A program made the position numbers and the translations under genes. The notes under the pieces were generated by a model. That model made no database searches. It saw nothing but the letters and a program-made list of their open reading frames with translations, and had not been told where the DNA came from. This document shows, piece by piece, positions 24,950-36,094 of a DNA stretch of 64,000 bases (the stretch's first letter is position 1; every line of letters starts with the position of its first letter). The stretch lies in the NCBI GenBank assembly GCA_030674155.1, contig CM060322.1, positions 66,553,401-66,617,400 on the forward strand, given 5' to 3'. This stretch comes from Stramonita haemastoma (lineage: Eukaryota > Mollusca > Gastropoda > Neogastropoda > Muricidae).

Positions 24950-25360
24950 ACCACCCCCACACCACCACCTACTCACCCCAAGATGAGGACAAGACCCATA
25001 GTAGTGATGTGGGTGGCTGAGAAGTCCAAGCTGAAAAGCTTGTCCTCTTCGCCTTGCACTCTTGCACTTGCAAGCACAAACACGCACAAGCATGAGCACG
25101 TGCACACACACATACACACACATATATACACACATGCACGCATACTTGCGAACACACACAAATCTACACACACTCATACAGACACATACATATGCACGCA
25201 TGCATGCATGCACACATACCCACCTGCCTCACCCACACCCTCACACCACCACCTACTCACCCCAAGATGAGGGCAAGACCCACAGTAGTGATGTGGGTGG
25301 CTGAAAAGTCCGAGCTGAAAAGCTCGTCCTCTTCCCATATGTAATGGTCAGAAACGTCAA
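24950..25360 (+). repeat. Internal tandem block inside duplication copy A
   Basis: A ~95-base segment (CCACCACCTACTCACCCCAA, GATGAGGaCAAGACCCATAG, GTGATGTGGGTGGCTGA, GCTGAAAAGCT, CTCGTCCTCTTCC) occurs at ~24955 and again at ~25248, separated by CA-rich DNA. The same block occurs at 52890, 57447 and 57853. Confidence 0.8.
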
Positions 25361-27049
25361 GCAAGAGCACTAAAAGAGAGCAAGTACCGCAAGCTCAGGC
25401 TCGAGAAAGCTCCTGTCGTGTTCTTAAGAAAGTGGCGCCTGGCCAGAGGCTCAGGGGAAATGTTTGGGGTCGTGTTTGTGTACACACAAACATGAACAAG
25501 TATGAGCACACACACACAAGCGGAATCCACACTACATGAACACAGAGACACACTCCTAAGGGAAGGTGGGGGGGATGGACTTGCGATGCCTTGAGGGGTG
25601 GGTTTGTGGTCCTTGGTTGATAGTTCTGAGGGGGTGATCCTGTGGTGCTGGAGGGTCTTTGGAGGTGGGGGTTTATCACTGCTGTTGTGTTTTGGTCAAC
25701 AAATTGCTTTGAACATAATGATCCGTTTTTCTTTCAAATAAAATTGTGTATTTGCAAGAAAACATTGGATGAGACTTTGGTTTCTCACCAACAAAATTTG
25801 TGCATACTACAATGAAGACTTGCACACTTGCATGCATACTTGAATATACACACACACATACACACACATTCACACACACACATGTGGGCCTCAACTGGAA
25901 TACACTACCAAGTAGAAAACATTGTCTTTCTTGTTAGGTGCATGTCCTCTATACATGTGCAAGTTCAGCCTGCTGTGAAAGATGTATGCAGAACTGACAG
26001 GTTCCTCAGGACAGAGTCAGTCACCTGCAAGTTGGATTTTCTCTTTGTTGGCTTTTATTTTCTCTTTGTTGGCTTTAATTTTCTCTTTGTTGGCTTCTTC
26101 AGTAAGGGATTCAGTTTCTGATCAGAGTTTGAAAACATGCCTATACCTGTTAATTCAATGTTCTTACTCTATTTTTCTGGTAATAATCTTTCTCTCATAG
26201 TGACAACTGTCACCATCTTTCAGTGAGAAGTTTGTCAGCTACAGTGGTCTTTTTAATTTTCTTTGGCTGCTCCATTTTCTTTTACAAGAAAAAAAGTATC
26301 TAGTCTCAGCCGTGTCTGGCCTCCCCATCATTGCACAAGATTCCCCTGACAAAGCCAAACTGTACAGTCCTTTAATCAGTCAGTATTCCTTCTTACATCT
26401 GAGTTGACCATTTTCTACAACATGTTGATAAAAGCTTTATTTCATGATAAGATGTAATGGATCAGCTCCCTTTCTCATCAAAATTGTCTTTCTTCAAGAA
26501 AATGTCTGTACAAAAAGGTAATTGAAACATAAACACATTTGAAAGCACAAGTGAAGACGAGAAAAAGACGAACTCTGTTTGACACATGACATTAAAGATG
26601 TTGCTGAATTTGTTATTTATTCCCCTAAAGTCACAGCCATACTGTCTGACGGACTGACTTAATTAATAGTAATGCTACACACAGCGGACATGAAGCTATA
26701 CCTGCAGTGATTGAATACAATTGGTAGTGTGACTTAGCTACATGATTCTGCAGTGGTTTAAAGAGAGGTACATAACCATGTAGCACTGTAGACCTAGAAA
26801 CAGGCCTGCGTAGCTCTCCAGAAATCTCAACTCTATTCTTTTATCACATCTTTCATTAGACTACTTTTTCTAGGCTGCTTTCTTTTTTTCTCTGAAGATT
26901 ACTAAGAATATGATTATTCATTAGTCTCTGATGGATACAGTCTTATGCTCTCTTTTTCTTTTGCCTTACCCATGTGATTGAAAAAAGTTATTTTGTTAAA
27001 GAGTGGAATGTTTAGAATAGATGTGTTATCAGATAGGTTTTGGTGGTGG

Positions 27050-27062
27050 GTGATCTCAGATG
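27050..27062 (+). repeat. Target-site duplication, left copy
   Basis: GTGATCTCAGATG, repeated at 29865-29877. Copy B of the segmental duplication has a single unduplicated GTCTCAGGCCAGATG here (about 60749), the empty site. The first GTGA could also belong to the element's GAGTGA tail. Confidence 0.82.
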
Positions 27063-27650
27063 GATTGGCTTTGGAGAAACAACCACGCAAGACGGCCACA
27101 AAATATGGTACAGCGGAGAAGAAAAACTACATCAACATGGAGTAGGCTTTATTGTCAGGAAAGAGATTGTGTCAAGCATCATCAGCTGCACACCAGTATC
27201 CAGCAGACTCATCTCAATCAGAGTTTCTGCAAAACCCCAGAATCTCACCATCATCCAAGTGTATGCTCCAACATCTGACTACGATGACGATCAGATAGAA
27301 CAATTCTATGAAGAACTTGAAAACGTCATCTCCAAAACGCCCAAAAAAGACATCCTTATTGTGGAAGGCGACTGGAATGCTAAGGTGGGACCTGATGCCT
27401 ATGACACCTGGGCAGGAACCACAGGACGATTTGGACTGGGAGAAACAAATGACAGAGGACAGCGGCTGCTGGAATTCGCAAAGAAGCACAAACTGACTTT
27501 GGCTAACACACTCCACCCTCACAAGCCATCCAGAACATCAACCTGGCACTCACCAAATGGTCTGATTCATAATCAAATTGATTACATTCTGTCACCCCAA
27601 AGATTCAAATCCAGCATAAACAAGGCAAACACAAGAACATTCCAGGAGCT
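27063..27650 (+). pseudogene. RTE endonuclease domain (frameshifted at its end)
   Basis: APE endonuclease without its first ~50 residues. Motifs: WIGFGETT, GVGFIV, ISIRV, IIQVYAPTSDYDDDQIEQFY, IVEGDWNAKVG (catalytic Asp/Asn), LANTL, TSTWHSPNGLIHNQIDYIL. Near 27640 one base has been gained or lost. The conserved GADIGSDHDLVLTTIRLKLK continues in the frame of the downstream RT. Restoring that single shift would give one ORF to 29858. An apparent Met upstream at 27040 lies in host DNA and is not the true start. Confidence 0.88.
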
Positions 27651-29858
27651 GACATTGGCAGTGACCACGACCTTGTACTTACCACCATCAGGCTGAAACT
27701 GAAAGCAAAACAACAGCCAAAAAGCCCAAGATTCGACCTGGAAAAACTCAAAGACCCAACAGTGGTTGAAATCTTCCAAGCCAACATTGGAGGAAAGTTT
27801 GCCGCACTCACAGCCATCGACAATGATGTGGACACATTGGCCAACAACATCAAAGAAGTGCTAACGACAGCAGCAGAAGAAACATTAGGAAGAAGCAGAA
27901 CAAAGAAACAACCTTGGGTGACAAATGAGGTTCTTGACCTCTGCGACAAAAGAAGAGAACTTAAAAAACAAAAGTTCACAAGTCAAGAAGCTTACAAGAA
28001 GTACATGGATAGCCACAGAGAAGTGAGGAAAAAGATGAGAGAAGCCAAAGAAGTGTGGATAGAAGAACAATGCAACAACATCGAAGCTGGAATGACCAAG
28101 GGAAACAGCAAAACAGCTTATGACACTTTGAAAGCACTAACGAAAACCACACAGCCTAAAGCCTCTGTTATTGAAGACAAAGAAGGAAATCTTTTAACGG
28201 AAAACAATGCCATCCTCCAACGCTGGACAGAATACTGTGAGGGATTGTACAATTACCCACTACGCCCAGATACCAACATAGTTTCTGACAAACCCCCTGA
28301 ACACCAAGATAAAGACCCACCAATACTAAGGTGTGAAGTAGATGCAGCTATTAGACAATTGAAGAAGGGGAAGTCCCCTGGAATCGATAACATCCCAGCT
28401 GAACTCATAAAAAATGGAGGGAATGAAACAGCAAGGCGATTCACAGAACTTTGTCAGAAGATCCACGACACCAAAGAATGGCCAAAAGAATGGACACAGT
28501 CTCTTGTAATACCCCTGCCAAAGAAAGGAAACCTCAAACAATGCCAGAACTACAGAACCATCAGTCTCATAAGTCATCCTAGCAAGATCATGCTGCAGGT
28601 AGTCCTCAACAGACTGAAAAACCAAGCGGAAAAACTCCTGGCAGAAGAACAAGCGGGCTTTAGACCAAAACGCAGCACAATGGAACAAATTTTCAATCTG
28701 AGAATTCTGATAGAGAAGCATCTCCAACACCAAAAAGACTTGTACCACAATTTCATAGACTTTAAAAAGGCCTTTGACAGGGTATGGCATGACGGCCTCT
28801 GGCAAGTACTCAGGCACTTCAACATTGACAGCTGTCTAATTGAAGTCATCAAAGCTCTGTACGAGAACGCAGAAAGTGCAGTTTTTATGAATAATCACGT
28901 GGGCGAGTTCTTCAAGACCACGGTTGGGGTTCGCCAGGGCTGCCTTCTCTCACCTGTACTCTTCAACCTCTTCCTCGAAAACATCATGACAGAGACACTG
29001 CAAAACCACCACACTTCCATCTCCATTGGTGGAAGACCCCTTTGCAACCTCAGATTTGCAGATGACATTGACCTCATGGGCAGCAGCAAACAAGAACTGC
29101 AAATCCTCACAGACAATTTAACAGATCGAGCGAGCGCATACGGCATGGAGGTCAGTACAGAGAAATCAAAGATCATGGTCAACAGCGCGAGTAATGACAT
29201 CACAGAAATAAAGATGAATGGAGAAACACTAGAAGAGGTGAGCCAATTCAAATACTTAGGCTCCATCCTAACAAAAGATGGCACATCAAACAATGAAGTG
29301 AAAGCTCGCATTGCAACAGCAACATCTGCTCTAGTCAGACTCGAGAAGATCATCAGAAGCAACAACATCAGCTTCTGCACCAAATACCACCTCTACAAAT
29401 CCCTCGTGATATCTATCCTCCTATATGGCTGTGAATCATGGACTCTGACAGCAGAGTTAGAGAGGAGAATCCAAGCATTCGAGAACAAGTGCCACAGAAG
29501 ACTCCTCAGAATATCATACAAAGAACACAAGACCAATAACTATGTGATAGAAGAAATCAAAAAGCGTGTGGGCCCCCAAGAGCCTTTGCTCTCCACCATA
29601 AAGAGGAGAAAGCTGATGTGGTTTGGTCACACCACAAGACACAACACCCTAGCAAAAACCATCCTGCAAGGAACAGTCGAGGGCAAGAGAAGAAGAGGCC
29701 GCCAAAAGAAATCATGGGTTGACAACATCAAAGACTGGACCGCCCAACCCCTGCAACACCTCCTACTAGCCACACAGGATCGTGAAGCATGGAAAAAGAT
29801 CTCTGTTGCGTCTTCTCTCATGTCCCCCCTACGTCCTTTGGGAAATGGGACTGAGTGA
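27651..29858 (+). CDS. RTE reverse transcriptase and C-terminal domain (uninterrupted frame)
   Basis: About 735 codons without a stop. From the end of the endonuclease (SDHDLV) the frame runs through a basic linker, then RT: LKKGKSPGIDNIPAELIK, WTQSLVIPLPKKGN, NYRTISLISHPSKIML, EEQAGFRPKRSTMEQIFNLR, NFIDFKKAFDRVWH (first palm Asp), TVGVRQGCLLSPVLFNLF, LRFADDIDLM (catalytic FADD), KYLGSIL, SLVISILLYGCESWT, RRLLRISYKEH, KLMWFGHTTRH, GKRRRGRQKKSWVDNI. It ends LGNGTE, TGA. No RNase H, as expected for RTE. It makes target-primed cDNA from its own RNA. This copy cannot act alone because the endonuclease frame is shifted and the 5' end is missing. Confidence 0.9.
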   Translation, partial: DIGSDHDLVLTTIRLKLKAKQQPKSPRFDLEKLKDPTVVEIFQANIGGKFAALTAIDNDVDTLANNIKEVLTTAAEETLGRSRTKKQPWVTNEVLDLCDKRRELKKQKFTSQEAYKKYMDSHREVRKKMREAKEVWIEEQCNNIEAGMTKGNSKTAYDTLKALTKTTQPKASVIEDKEGNLLTENNAILQRWTEYCEGLYNYPLRPDTNIVSDKPPEHQDKDPPILRCEVDAAIRQLKKGKSPGIDNIPAELIKNGGNETARRFTELCQKIHDTKEWPKEWTQSLVIPLPKKGNLKQCQNYRTISLISHPSKIMLQVVLNRLKNQAEKLLAEEQAGFRPKRSTMEQIFNLRILIEKHLQHQKDLYHNFIDFKKAFDRVWHDGLWQVLRHFNIDSCLIEVIKALYENAESAVFMNNHVGEFFKTTVGVRQGCLLSPVLFNLFLENIMTETLQNHHTSISIGGRPLCNLRFADDIDLMGSSKQELQILTDNLTDRASAYGMEVSTEKSKIMVNSASNDITEIKMNGETLEEVSQFKYLGSILTKDGTSNNEVKARIATATSALVRLEKIIRSNNISFCTKYHLYKSLVISILLYGCESWTLTAELERRIQAFENKCHRRLLRISYKEHKTNNYVIEEIKKRVGPQEPLLSTIKRRKLMWFGHTTRHNTLAKTILQGTVEGKRRRGRQKKSWVDNIKDWTAQPLQHLLLATQDREAWKKISVASSLMSPLRPLGNGTE

Positions 29859-29864
29859 GAGTGA

Positions 29865-29877
29865 GTGATCTCAGATG
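29865..29877 (+). repeat. Target-site duplication, right copy
   Basis: Second GTGATCTCAGATG. Host sequence continues with TGGCATGGTATGGTCCTGTG, matching copy B after 60762. Confidence 0.82.
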
Positions 29878-30738
29878 TGGCATGGTATGGTCCTGTGTTC
29901 ACGTCAGCATGGAGGACCTCACAGAAAGCTGACCAGGAGTCAAAACAAGTAGATGATAGAGAGATCAGAAACATGAAAACGTTCAGCAACATACCAGTAG
30001 ATAATAGAGTGTTCAGACTTGTGAACAGACTCAACAACATACTTGTGGATATTTTATTTTTTGGGAAGGGGGGGGTGGAAGGGGGGGAGGTTGTTAGCAC
30101 CTGATTATTTCAGGCTAAAAATTCTTGAAGAGGGTTAGTAGCTGGTGAAATGACCTGTAGACACACCTGGGGATGATGACATTTCAAGGAGACCAAGTCT
30201 CTGTGACTTTTCAAAAATTGTATTCATTTTAGAACTCTCAGTGTTTTAACTTCCCCTCCCCCACCCCCCTCCCCCTACTATGTTTTACAGATTTGGGTTC
30301 TAAAATCTGTATTCATACTTTTCAGGGCCAGATGACTCTTTCATGTATAAGAAGCCAGGTTTGTAGACATGTTGCTTTGGAAGGTCGACTGTCATCCCAT
30401 TGTATGGAGTGTTGATCGTTTGTGTCATTCTGACTATTCTCCACATTTCCTGTCTGCTTAAGTATTGTCACTCCATTTGTTGGCTTCATACGGCAAACAT
30501 CCTCTCATCTCTGAAAGTTAGACTGTCTGAGTCGAGCATGTTTCTGCTCCAGTTTCTGTGAAAGTTTTCTCTTTGTGCTTCTGTTGGAAAATCTCTTCTG
30601 TAAGGACTGCAAGGTTTTCACAGCACTCCTTTTCCAGCACTGTCTGTGACTGACAGTACTAAGGACAGGTCTGCAGTGTGTCTGTGGCACTCCAGTTCTT
30701 CCTGAGTTTCTCTCCCCTTTCTTTCTGCCATCCTGTCT

Positions 30739-30778
30739 ACCCCCCCCCCTCCCCCCCCCCCCCTCCCCCCCTCCCACT
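30739..30778. repeat. C-rich mononucleotide tract
   Basis: About 40 bases of C with a few T. Copy B has only a short CCCCACCC here. Confidence 0.9.
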
Positions 30779-31046
30779 TTGTTCTTTGTGTTTTGGTTGT
30801 GATATGTAGGAAAATATGGATACAGTCTTAGAGTGAAGTGGAAAAGTGACAGTGAGTATGTGTTTGTGTGTGTGTGCATGTGTGTGTGCATGCATGTTTG
30901 TGCATGCGTGTGTTTTAGAACAGTATTTGAAGTGGTGGTAGTAATAGTGGTAGCTGTAGCATTAGTAATGGGAGTAAAATATTATGATAACAAAAGTAGT
31001 AATGGTAGTATTCCATCTAATGTCTGTCTACATCAGTGATACTAGA

Positions 31047-31806
31047 TGTGCAAGAGTTAAGGTGAGAGACAGAGATAGAAAGAGAGTGTGTGTGAATAAG
31101 AGAGAGAGAGAGTGTGTGTGTGTGTACACACATACTGGTACTGCTTCCCTCTCCATGAAGGTTCTTCAGAACATACTGTGCCCTGTTTAAACAGCCAGTC
31201 ATCTGTTGTGGCTGGTGGTTGCCAAAGGTGGTCATAGCCAGGGAGTGGGGACAAGCTCCCCCTGCCTAAAAAGTGCTCCTTAGGCCTGTGTCTCTAGTAG
31301 CCCCAGAAAACCAAAGCCCAACTCTTGTTCTTCCTCTGTTGCTTAGCCTTGAACAGTCTAGGCCCAGTAGGACTGTTTTCACTGATAGGAAAACTGGTAA
31401 AATTAAGAGTGCAAGGTTTTTTTTAAAGGGGTGGGTTGGGGGGGGGGGGGGGGGGGGGGGGGGCAGGTGCAAGAACTTGTTAGCCAGGGAAAGTGGTTAT
31501 CCTGAAAGGCAGTTTTCGGCTGGGGATGGGGAGGTAGTATGTGGCCGGTATATAGTGGCCGGTAATAGTAGCAGCCAGCATAAGAACATCCCTAGTTCTG
31601 CCCTTGTTCAAAGCAGACAGCTGTCAGTGCAGTCAGTATCCTGGATAGATTCAGAATGGTCAGATTGATGTCCAATGCTTTCTACACACCAGCTATGACT
31701 GAACCTTGTCTGCAAGTTTTTTTGTTTTTTGTTTTTTTGTGTGGTGATTTTCTGATTTGGTTTGAAAGTCACTTCAGCCAGAATTGTATTGAAGTCTTCT
31801 ACAGGG
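31047..31806. other. Gap with microsatellites
   Basis: GA/GT-rich 31060-31135 and a G run of ~28 at 31436-31463. Otherwise no recognisable features. Duplication A ends at the left edge. Confidence 0.6.
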
Positions 31807-31920
31807 AACTGCTGTGAGACATCAGACAGGAGTGGGTGTGAACTGCTGTGACACATCAGACAGGAGTGGGTGTGAACTGCTATGACACATCAGACAGGAG
31901 TGGGTGTGAACTGCTGTGCA
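31807..31920 (+). repeat. 34-bp minisatellite, 3.3 copies
   Basis: The unit starts AACTGCTGTGACACATCAGA and continues CAGGAGTGGGTGTG. Copies start at 31807, 31841 and 31875 with a partial at 31909. Copies differ at two to three bases. Confidence 0.93.
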
Positions 31921-31961
31921 CATTCAGCTTCCTCCACACATGTCAGACATGGATGGTTGTC

Positions 31962-32127
31962 CATGTGTCAGTGTTCCATTGTCCACGTGTCAGTGTTCCA
32001 TTGTCCATGTGTCAGTGTTCCATTGTCCACGTGTCAGTGTTCCATTGTCCATGTGTCAGTGTTCCAGTGTCTATGTGTCAGTGTTCCAGTTTCCATGTGT
32101 CAGTGTTCCATTGTCCATGTGTCAGCA
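31962..32127 (+). repeat. 22-bp minisatellite, 7.5 copies
   Basis: The unit is CAYGTGTCAGTGTTCCATTG followed by TC. Copies alternate CATGTG and CACGTG (the latter is a palindromic E-box) in units 1-5. The period of 22 cycles through all three frames and keeps each open, so the apparent ORFs are artefacts. Confidence 0.93.
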
Positions 32128-32191
32128 AGTGTGACTTACCCATGAAAAACAGGCAACCTTCCTGTATATGTGGCACACCATCTATTCCCTT

Positions 32192-32322
32192 GTGAGTGTG
32201 TGTGTATGTGTGTTTGTGTGTGTGTGTGTTTGTGTGTGAGTGAGTGTATGAGTGTGCATGTGTAAGTGTGTGTGTGTGTGCATGTGTTTTGTGTGTGTGT
32301 GTGTTTGTGTATGTGTGCGTGT
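32192..32322. repeat. TG-rich microsatellite
   Basis: Imperfect (TG)n with A and C interruptions. Confidence 0.92.
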
Positions 32323-32544
32323 GAATACATTTATTTGTTGAAATGGTGTTGTGCACAAAAGTCAATTACCTTTTTTATTTTTTGCAGGACTTGTGCATCA
32401 AGAAGCTGAGGACATCTGAGGATGGGGGAAGACTGGGGGAGGGGGGGGGGGGGGTGGTATGCAGAAAATGTTATGTATTATATTTATTTATTTATCTATT
32501 TATTCTTTTATATCTTTATTTAGTTTTTTTTAAATTTCATTTTA

Positions 32545-32870
32545 TTCTTTTATATCAAGGATAATGGGATAAGCACTTTTGTGCTTTTTTTACATCCAGT
32601 CCCCGTATGTATGCAGTTTTGTAAATGTCATCTGTTCCCACCAGCACGCAATGGCCTACTCTTACAAAAAGCAGAACAGGATTTAATGTGCGCGTAAGAT
32701 GTTCTGCATGCGTTCACACATTGGGTCTCAGTTTAGAGTCTCACCCGCAGGACTTTGGGGGAGAGTGGAGTCAGCACTGATGTTAACTCCAGGAGAAAAA
32801 TCTCCGTGAACGGGAATCAAATTCAGGTCGTCAAATTGTGAGCACAATGTTCTAACCACTAGGCTAATAG
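32545..32870 (-). mobile_element. Complete tRNA-derived SINE, family 1
   Basis: Minus-strand element of ~325 bp. The head at the right (32812-32870) reads TAGCCTAGTGGTTAGAAC, a good RNA polymerase III A box. About 30 bases on is a decayed B box, GAATTTGATTCCC (32812-32824). Body: CTCCTGGAGTTAACATCAGT, GCTGACTCCACTCTCC, AAAGTCCTGCGGGTGAGACT, then AGAGTAGGCCATTGCGTGCT and GGGAACAGATGACATTTACA. Tail: ATCCTTGATATAAAAGAAT at ~32550. It defines the family whose headless pieces occur throughout the window. Confidence 0.85.
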
Positions 32871-32874
32871 AATA

Positions 32875-33060
32875 AGTCCTGATGTACTTTTTTGCATCCA
32901 GTCCCCATGTGCAGGCACTATTGTAAATTTTGTCATCTGTTCCCACTGGCACACAATAGCCTACTCTTTTGAAAAGAACAGGATTTAATGTGTGCGTATG
33001 ATGTTTTGCATGCATGGCCTGAGTTTATAGTCTCAACAGAAATGATTTTTGGAAGAGTTG
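32875..33060 (-). mobile_element. SINE family 1, body fragment
   Basis: A second copy directly next to the complete one: TAAGTCCTGATGTACTTTTT, CCAGTCCCCATGTGCAGGCA, CACACAATAGCCTACTCTTT, GTTTATAGTCTCAACAGAAA. It merges into the first monomer of the tandem array. Confidence 0.8.
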
Positions 33061-34188
33061 TGGACATTATGTACATATATGTTCATTCTGTGAGTTGCAA
33101 GGTTGGTGTGTGGAGACAGTGGAAGACAGGACTGGGAGGAAGACAGTCAGGATTCTGGCAGAGGTAATTACATGGCAGTCATTGTCCCCCACTTTCCACT
33201 GCTCTCAGACACTGGTACTTAAGCCCTGATGATGTAATCTTAGCTCACGCACTTACCCCATGGAAGGGTCTGCTTTCCTGCGCTCAAGATAGCATGGCGT
33301 CCTTTCCAATGTTACAGTTGAGAAAAGTGATCACATGGATTTTAATTTCCAACTTTTCAGTGCTTTGTGATATGTTTGCAGAATTCTTCAGCACTATATT
33401 CAGGTGTATTCAATGCAGTGTTCTCTTGTTGTGAGGAAGTAAATTTGAATCAATATGTTTGTCAGCTTTTCCCACTGGTACACTTTTTCACTGGTACACT
33501 ACTGTTTTGAAAAGTAGAACAGGATTTAATGTGTTCGCATGAGATTTTGCATGCATTCACACATGGCCTTGGTTTATAGTCTAATCAGAACTTTTGAGAT
33601 AGTTATGGACATTGTGTACATACATGTTGATTCTGTGAGTTGCAAGGTTGGTGTGTGGGGACAGTGGAAGGCAAGACTGGGAGGAAGACAGTCAGGATTC
33701 TGGCAGAGGTAATTACACGGTAGTCATTGTTCGCCACTTTCCACTGCTCTCAGATGCTGGTACATGAGCCCTGATGATCTAATCTTAGCTCACACACTTA
33801 CTGCACGGTCTGCTTTCCTGCACTCAAGATAGCATGACGTCCTTTCCACTGTTACAGTGGAGAAAAGGGATCCCATGGATTATAATTTCCAACTTTTCAG
33901 TGCTTTGTGATATGTTTGCAGAAATCTTCAACGCTATATTCATGTGTATTCAATGCAGTGTTCTCTTGTTGTGAAGAAGTAAATTGGAATTAGTATTTCA
34001 TTCTGCGCAGGAGTTATAAAACAAAACAGCTGGATTGGATGTTCATGTCAGGTTGAACTTCTTTGTTTAGTATTGAGTGGTAATTTTTGCGCCAGTGACA
34101 CACATTGATCGCAATTTTGCTTCTGAATTCAGATGAATAGGATTTGTGAGCTAACATGACATTCTGCTGATAATGGTTTTTGTTGCAG

Positions 34189-34249
34189 TCCCAGGGTTCC
34201 CATACCAAAGCAACCGGAAAATCAGGTAGCTGGCACATTTTTATTAGGG
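34189..34249 (+). other. Exon-like cassette, series 1, copy a (donor mutated)
   Basis: Preceded by GGTTTTTGTTGCAG (acceptor with pyrimidine tract). The body begins TCCCAGGGTTCC and ends TTTTTATTAGGG. The donor position reads GGGCTAAGTG, so the invariant GT has become CT in this copy. Confidence 0.6.
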
Positions 34250-35106
34250 CTAAGTGCTCTGTGTGTCTGTGGGTCTGTGTGTGTGCGTTTATTTATTTAT
34301 TTATTTTTTTATAATTCTTTTATATAGAGGATTATAGAATAAGCACTGATGTGCTTGTTTACATTCAGTCTCACACGGATCCTTGGTTTATAGTCTCATC
34401 TGAAAGACTTTTGTGGTGAGTGGAGTCAGCACTGATGTTAACTCCAGGAGAAAAAAAATTGTCATCTGTTCCCACTGGTACACAATAGCCTACTGTTTTG
34501 AAAAGCAGAACGGTATTAAATGTGTGCGCGTGATGTTTTGCATGCATTCACACATGGCCTTGGTTTATAGTCTCATCAGAAGAACTTTTGGGATAGTTGT
34601 GGACATTGTATATATACATGTTGATTCTGTGAGTTGCAAGGTTGGTGCATGGAAACAGTGGAAGACAGGACTGGGAGGAAGACAGTCCAGACCCAGGCAG
34701 AGGTAATTACACAGCAGTCATTTTGTGTGCTTTTCTGTGCTCAAAATAGCACGGCATCCTTTCCACTGTTACAGTGGAGAAAAGTGATCACATGGATTTT
34801 AATTTCCAACTTTTCAGTGTGTTGTGATATGTTTCCGGAATTCTTCAGCGCTATATTCAGGTGTATTCAATGCAGTGTTCCTTGTTGTTGTGAAGAAGTA
34901 AATTTGAATCAATATGTTTGATCTGCATAGGAGTTTTAACAAAAAATAACAGCTGGATTGGATGTTCAGGTTGTTCTTCTTTCTTTAGTATTGAGTGGTA
35001 ATTTTTGTACCAGTGACATAAATTGATCGCAATTTTGCTTCTGAATTGAGATAAATTTGATTTGTGACATGCCATAACATTGTACTGATGATAGTTTTTG
35101 TTGCAG

Positions 35107-35167
35107 TCCCAGGGTTCCCATACCAAAGCAACAAGAAAATCAGGTGGTTGGCACATTTTTATTAACG
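35107..35167 (+). other. Exon-like cassette, series 1, copy b
   Basis: Acceptor GTTTTTGTTGCAG, 61-base body, then ACG|GTAAGTG donor. GTAAGTG is close to the optimal U1 match. Frames 1 and 2 are open, but 61 is not a multiple of three. Confidence 0.6.
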
Positions 35168-36094
35168 GTAAGTGTTCTGTGTGTGTTTGTGTGTGCGTTT
35201 ATTTATCTAAAAAAAAAAAAAAAATTCTTTTATATCAAGGATAATAGAATAAGCACTGATATGCTTTTTTACATCTAGTTTCACATGGATCATCAGTTTA
35301 TAGTCTCATCTGACGGACTTTTTGAGAGTGGAGTCAGCACCGTACTCCAGGAGAAAAAACTTTGTCATCTGTTCCCACTAGTACACAACAGCCTACCGTT
35401 TTGAAAAGCAGAAAGGGATTTAATGTGTTTGCATGATGTTTTGCATGCATTCACACATGGCCTTGGTTTATAGGCTCATCAGAAGAACTTTTGGGATAGT
35501 TGTGGACATTGTGTACATACATGTTGATTCTGTGAGTTGCAAGGTTGGTGCGTTGAAACAGTGGAAGACAGGACAGGGAGGAAGACAGTCAGGATTTTGG
35601 CAGAGGTAATTACACGGCAATCATTGTTCCCCACTTTCCACTGCTCTCAGATGCTGGTACATGAGCCCTGATGATCTAATCTTAGCTCACACATTTACCG
35701 CACGGTCTGCTTTCCTGCGCTCAAGATAGCATGACGTCCTTTCCACTGTTACAGCGGAGAAAAGGGATCCCATGGATTATAATTTCCAACTTTTCAGTGC
35801 TTTGTGATATGTTTGTGGAATTCTTCAACGCTATATTCATGTGTATTCAATGCAGTGTTTTCTTGTTGTTGTGAAGAAGTAAATTGGAATTAGTATTTCA
35901 TTCTGCGTAGGAGTTATAAAAAAAAAAACACAGCTGGATTGGATGTTCATGTCAGGTTGAACTTCTTTGTTTAGTATTGAGAGTGGTAATTTTTGCGCCA
36001 GTGACATACATTGATCGCAATTTTGCTTCTGAATTCAGATGAATATGATTTGTGACCTAACATGACATTCTGCTAATAATGGATTTTGTTGCAG

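Larger units (their letters stand above)
27063..29864 (+). mobile_element. RTE-type LINE, GAGTGA-tailed subfamily, 5' truncated
   Basis: A 2.8-kb insertion in copy A, bracketed by a 13-base duplication. It starts inside the endonuclease at WIGFGE, so it is 5' truncated by only a few dozen codons plus the 5' UTR. It ends right after the stop with GAGTGAGAGTGAGTGA in place of poly(A). Coding sequence is nearly intact, with one frameshift near 27640. Closely related copies lie at 48797-50516 and 62613-63719. Confidence 0.92.
23855..31046 (+). repeat. Segmental duplication, copy A
   Basis: Collinear with 56316-62606 in the same orientation. Anchors in order: ATTATACAATAC near the left edge, AGACAGGGATCAGACTGCAT, GCCAAGCTTTG, AATGGGGATTCATAAAACCT, GGCCAGAGGCTC, GTCTCAGCCGTGTCTGG, GTGTTATCAGAtAGGTTTTG, CATTTCAAGGAGACCAAGTC, GTACTAAGGACAGGTCTGCA, CATCAGTgATACTAGAT. 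Copy A carries the RTE insertion at 27063-29864, which B lacks. It lacks the ~580 bases B has at 61291-61875. No intact host gene is visible inside either copy. Confidence 0.9.

Noticed and set aside
25062..25304. Conserved peptide RTRPIVVMWVAEKSKLKS in several copies
   Set aside because: It comes from the duplicated non-coding block, and its frame does not extend into the flanks. Copies are related by duplication, not by coding constraint.
27040..27062. Host start codon for the RTE endonuclease frame
   Set aside because: It lies in host DNA left of the insertion point. The element is truncated and its own start is missing.
31807..32127. CRISPR-like array
   Set aside because: Units are head-to-tail with no unique spacers, in a eukaryotic repeat setting.
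31848..32195. Cysteine-rich repeat protein (SVFHCP / CVSVPLS)
   Set aside because: A 22-bp minisatellite cycling through three frames explains all three overlapping frames.
32812..32870. tRNA gene
   Set aside because: It has an A box and a decayed B box but is continuous with a SINE body and lacks a foldable acceptor stem.
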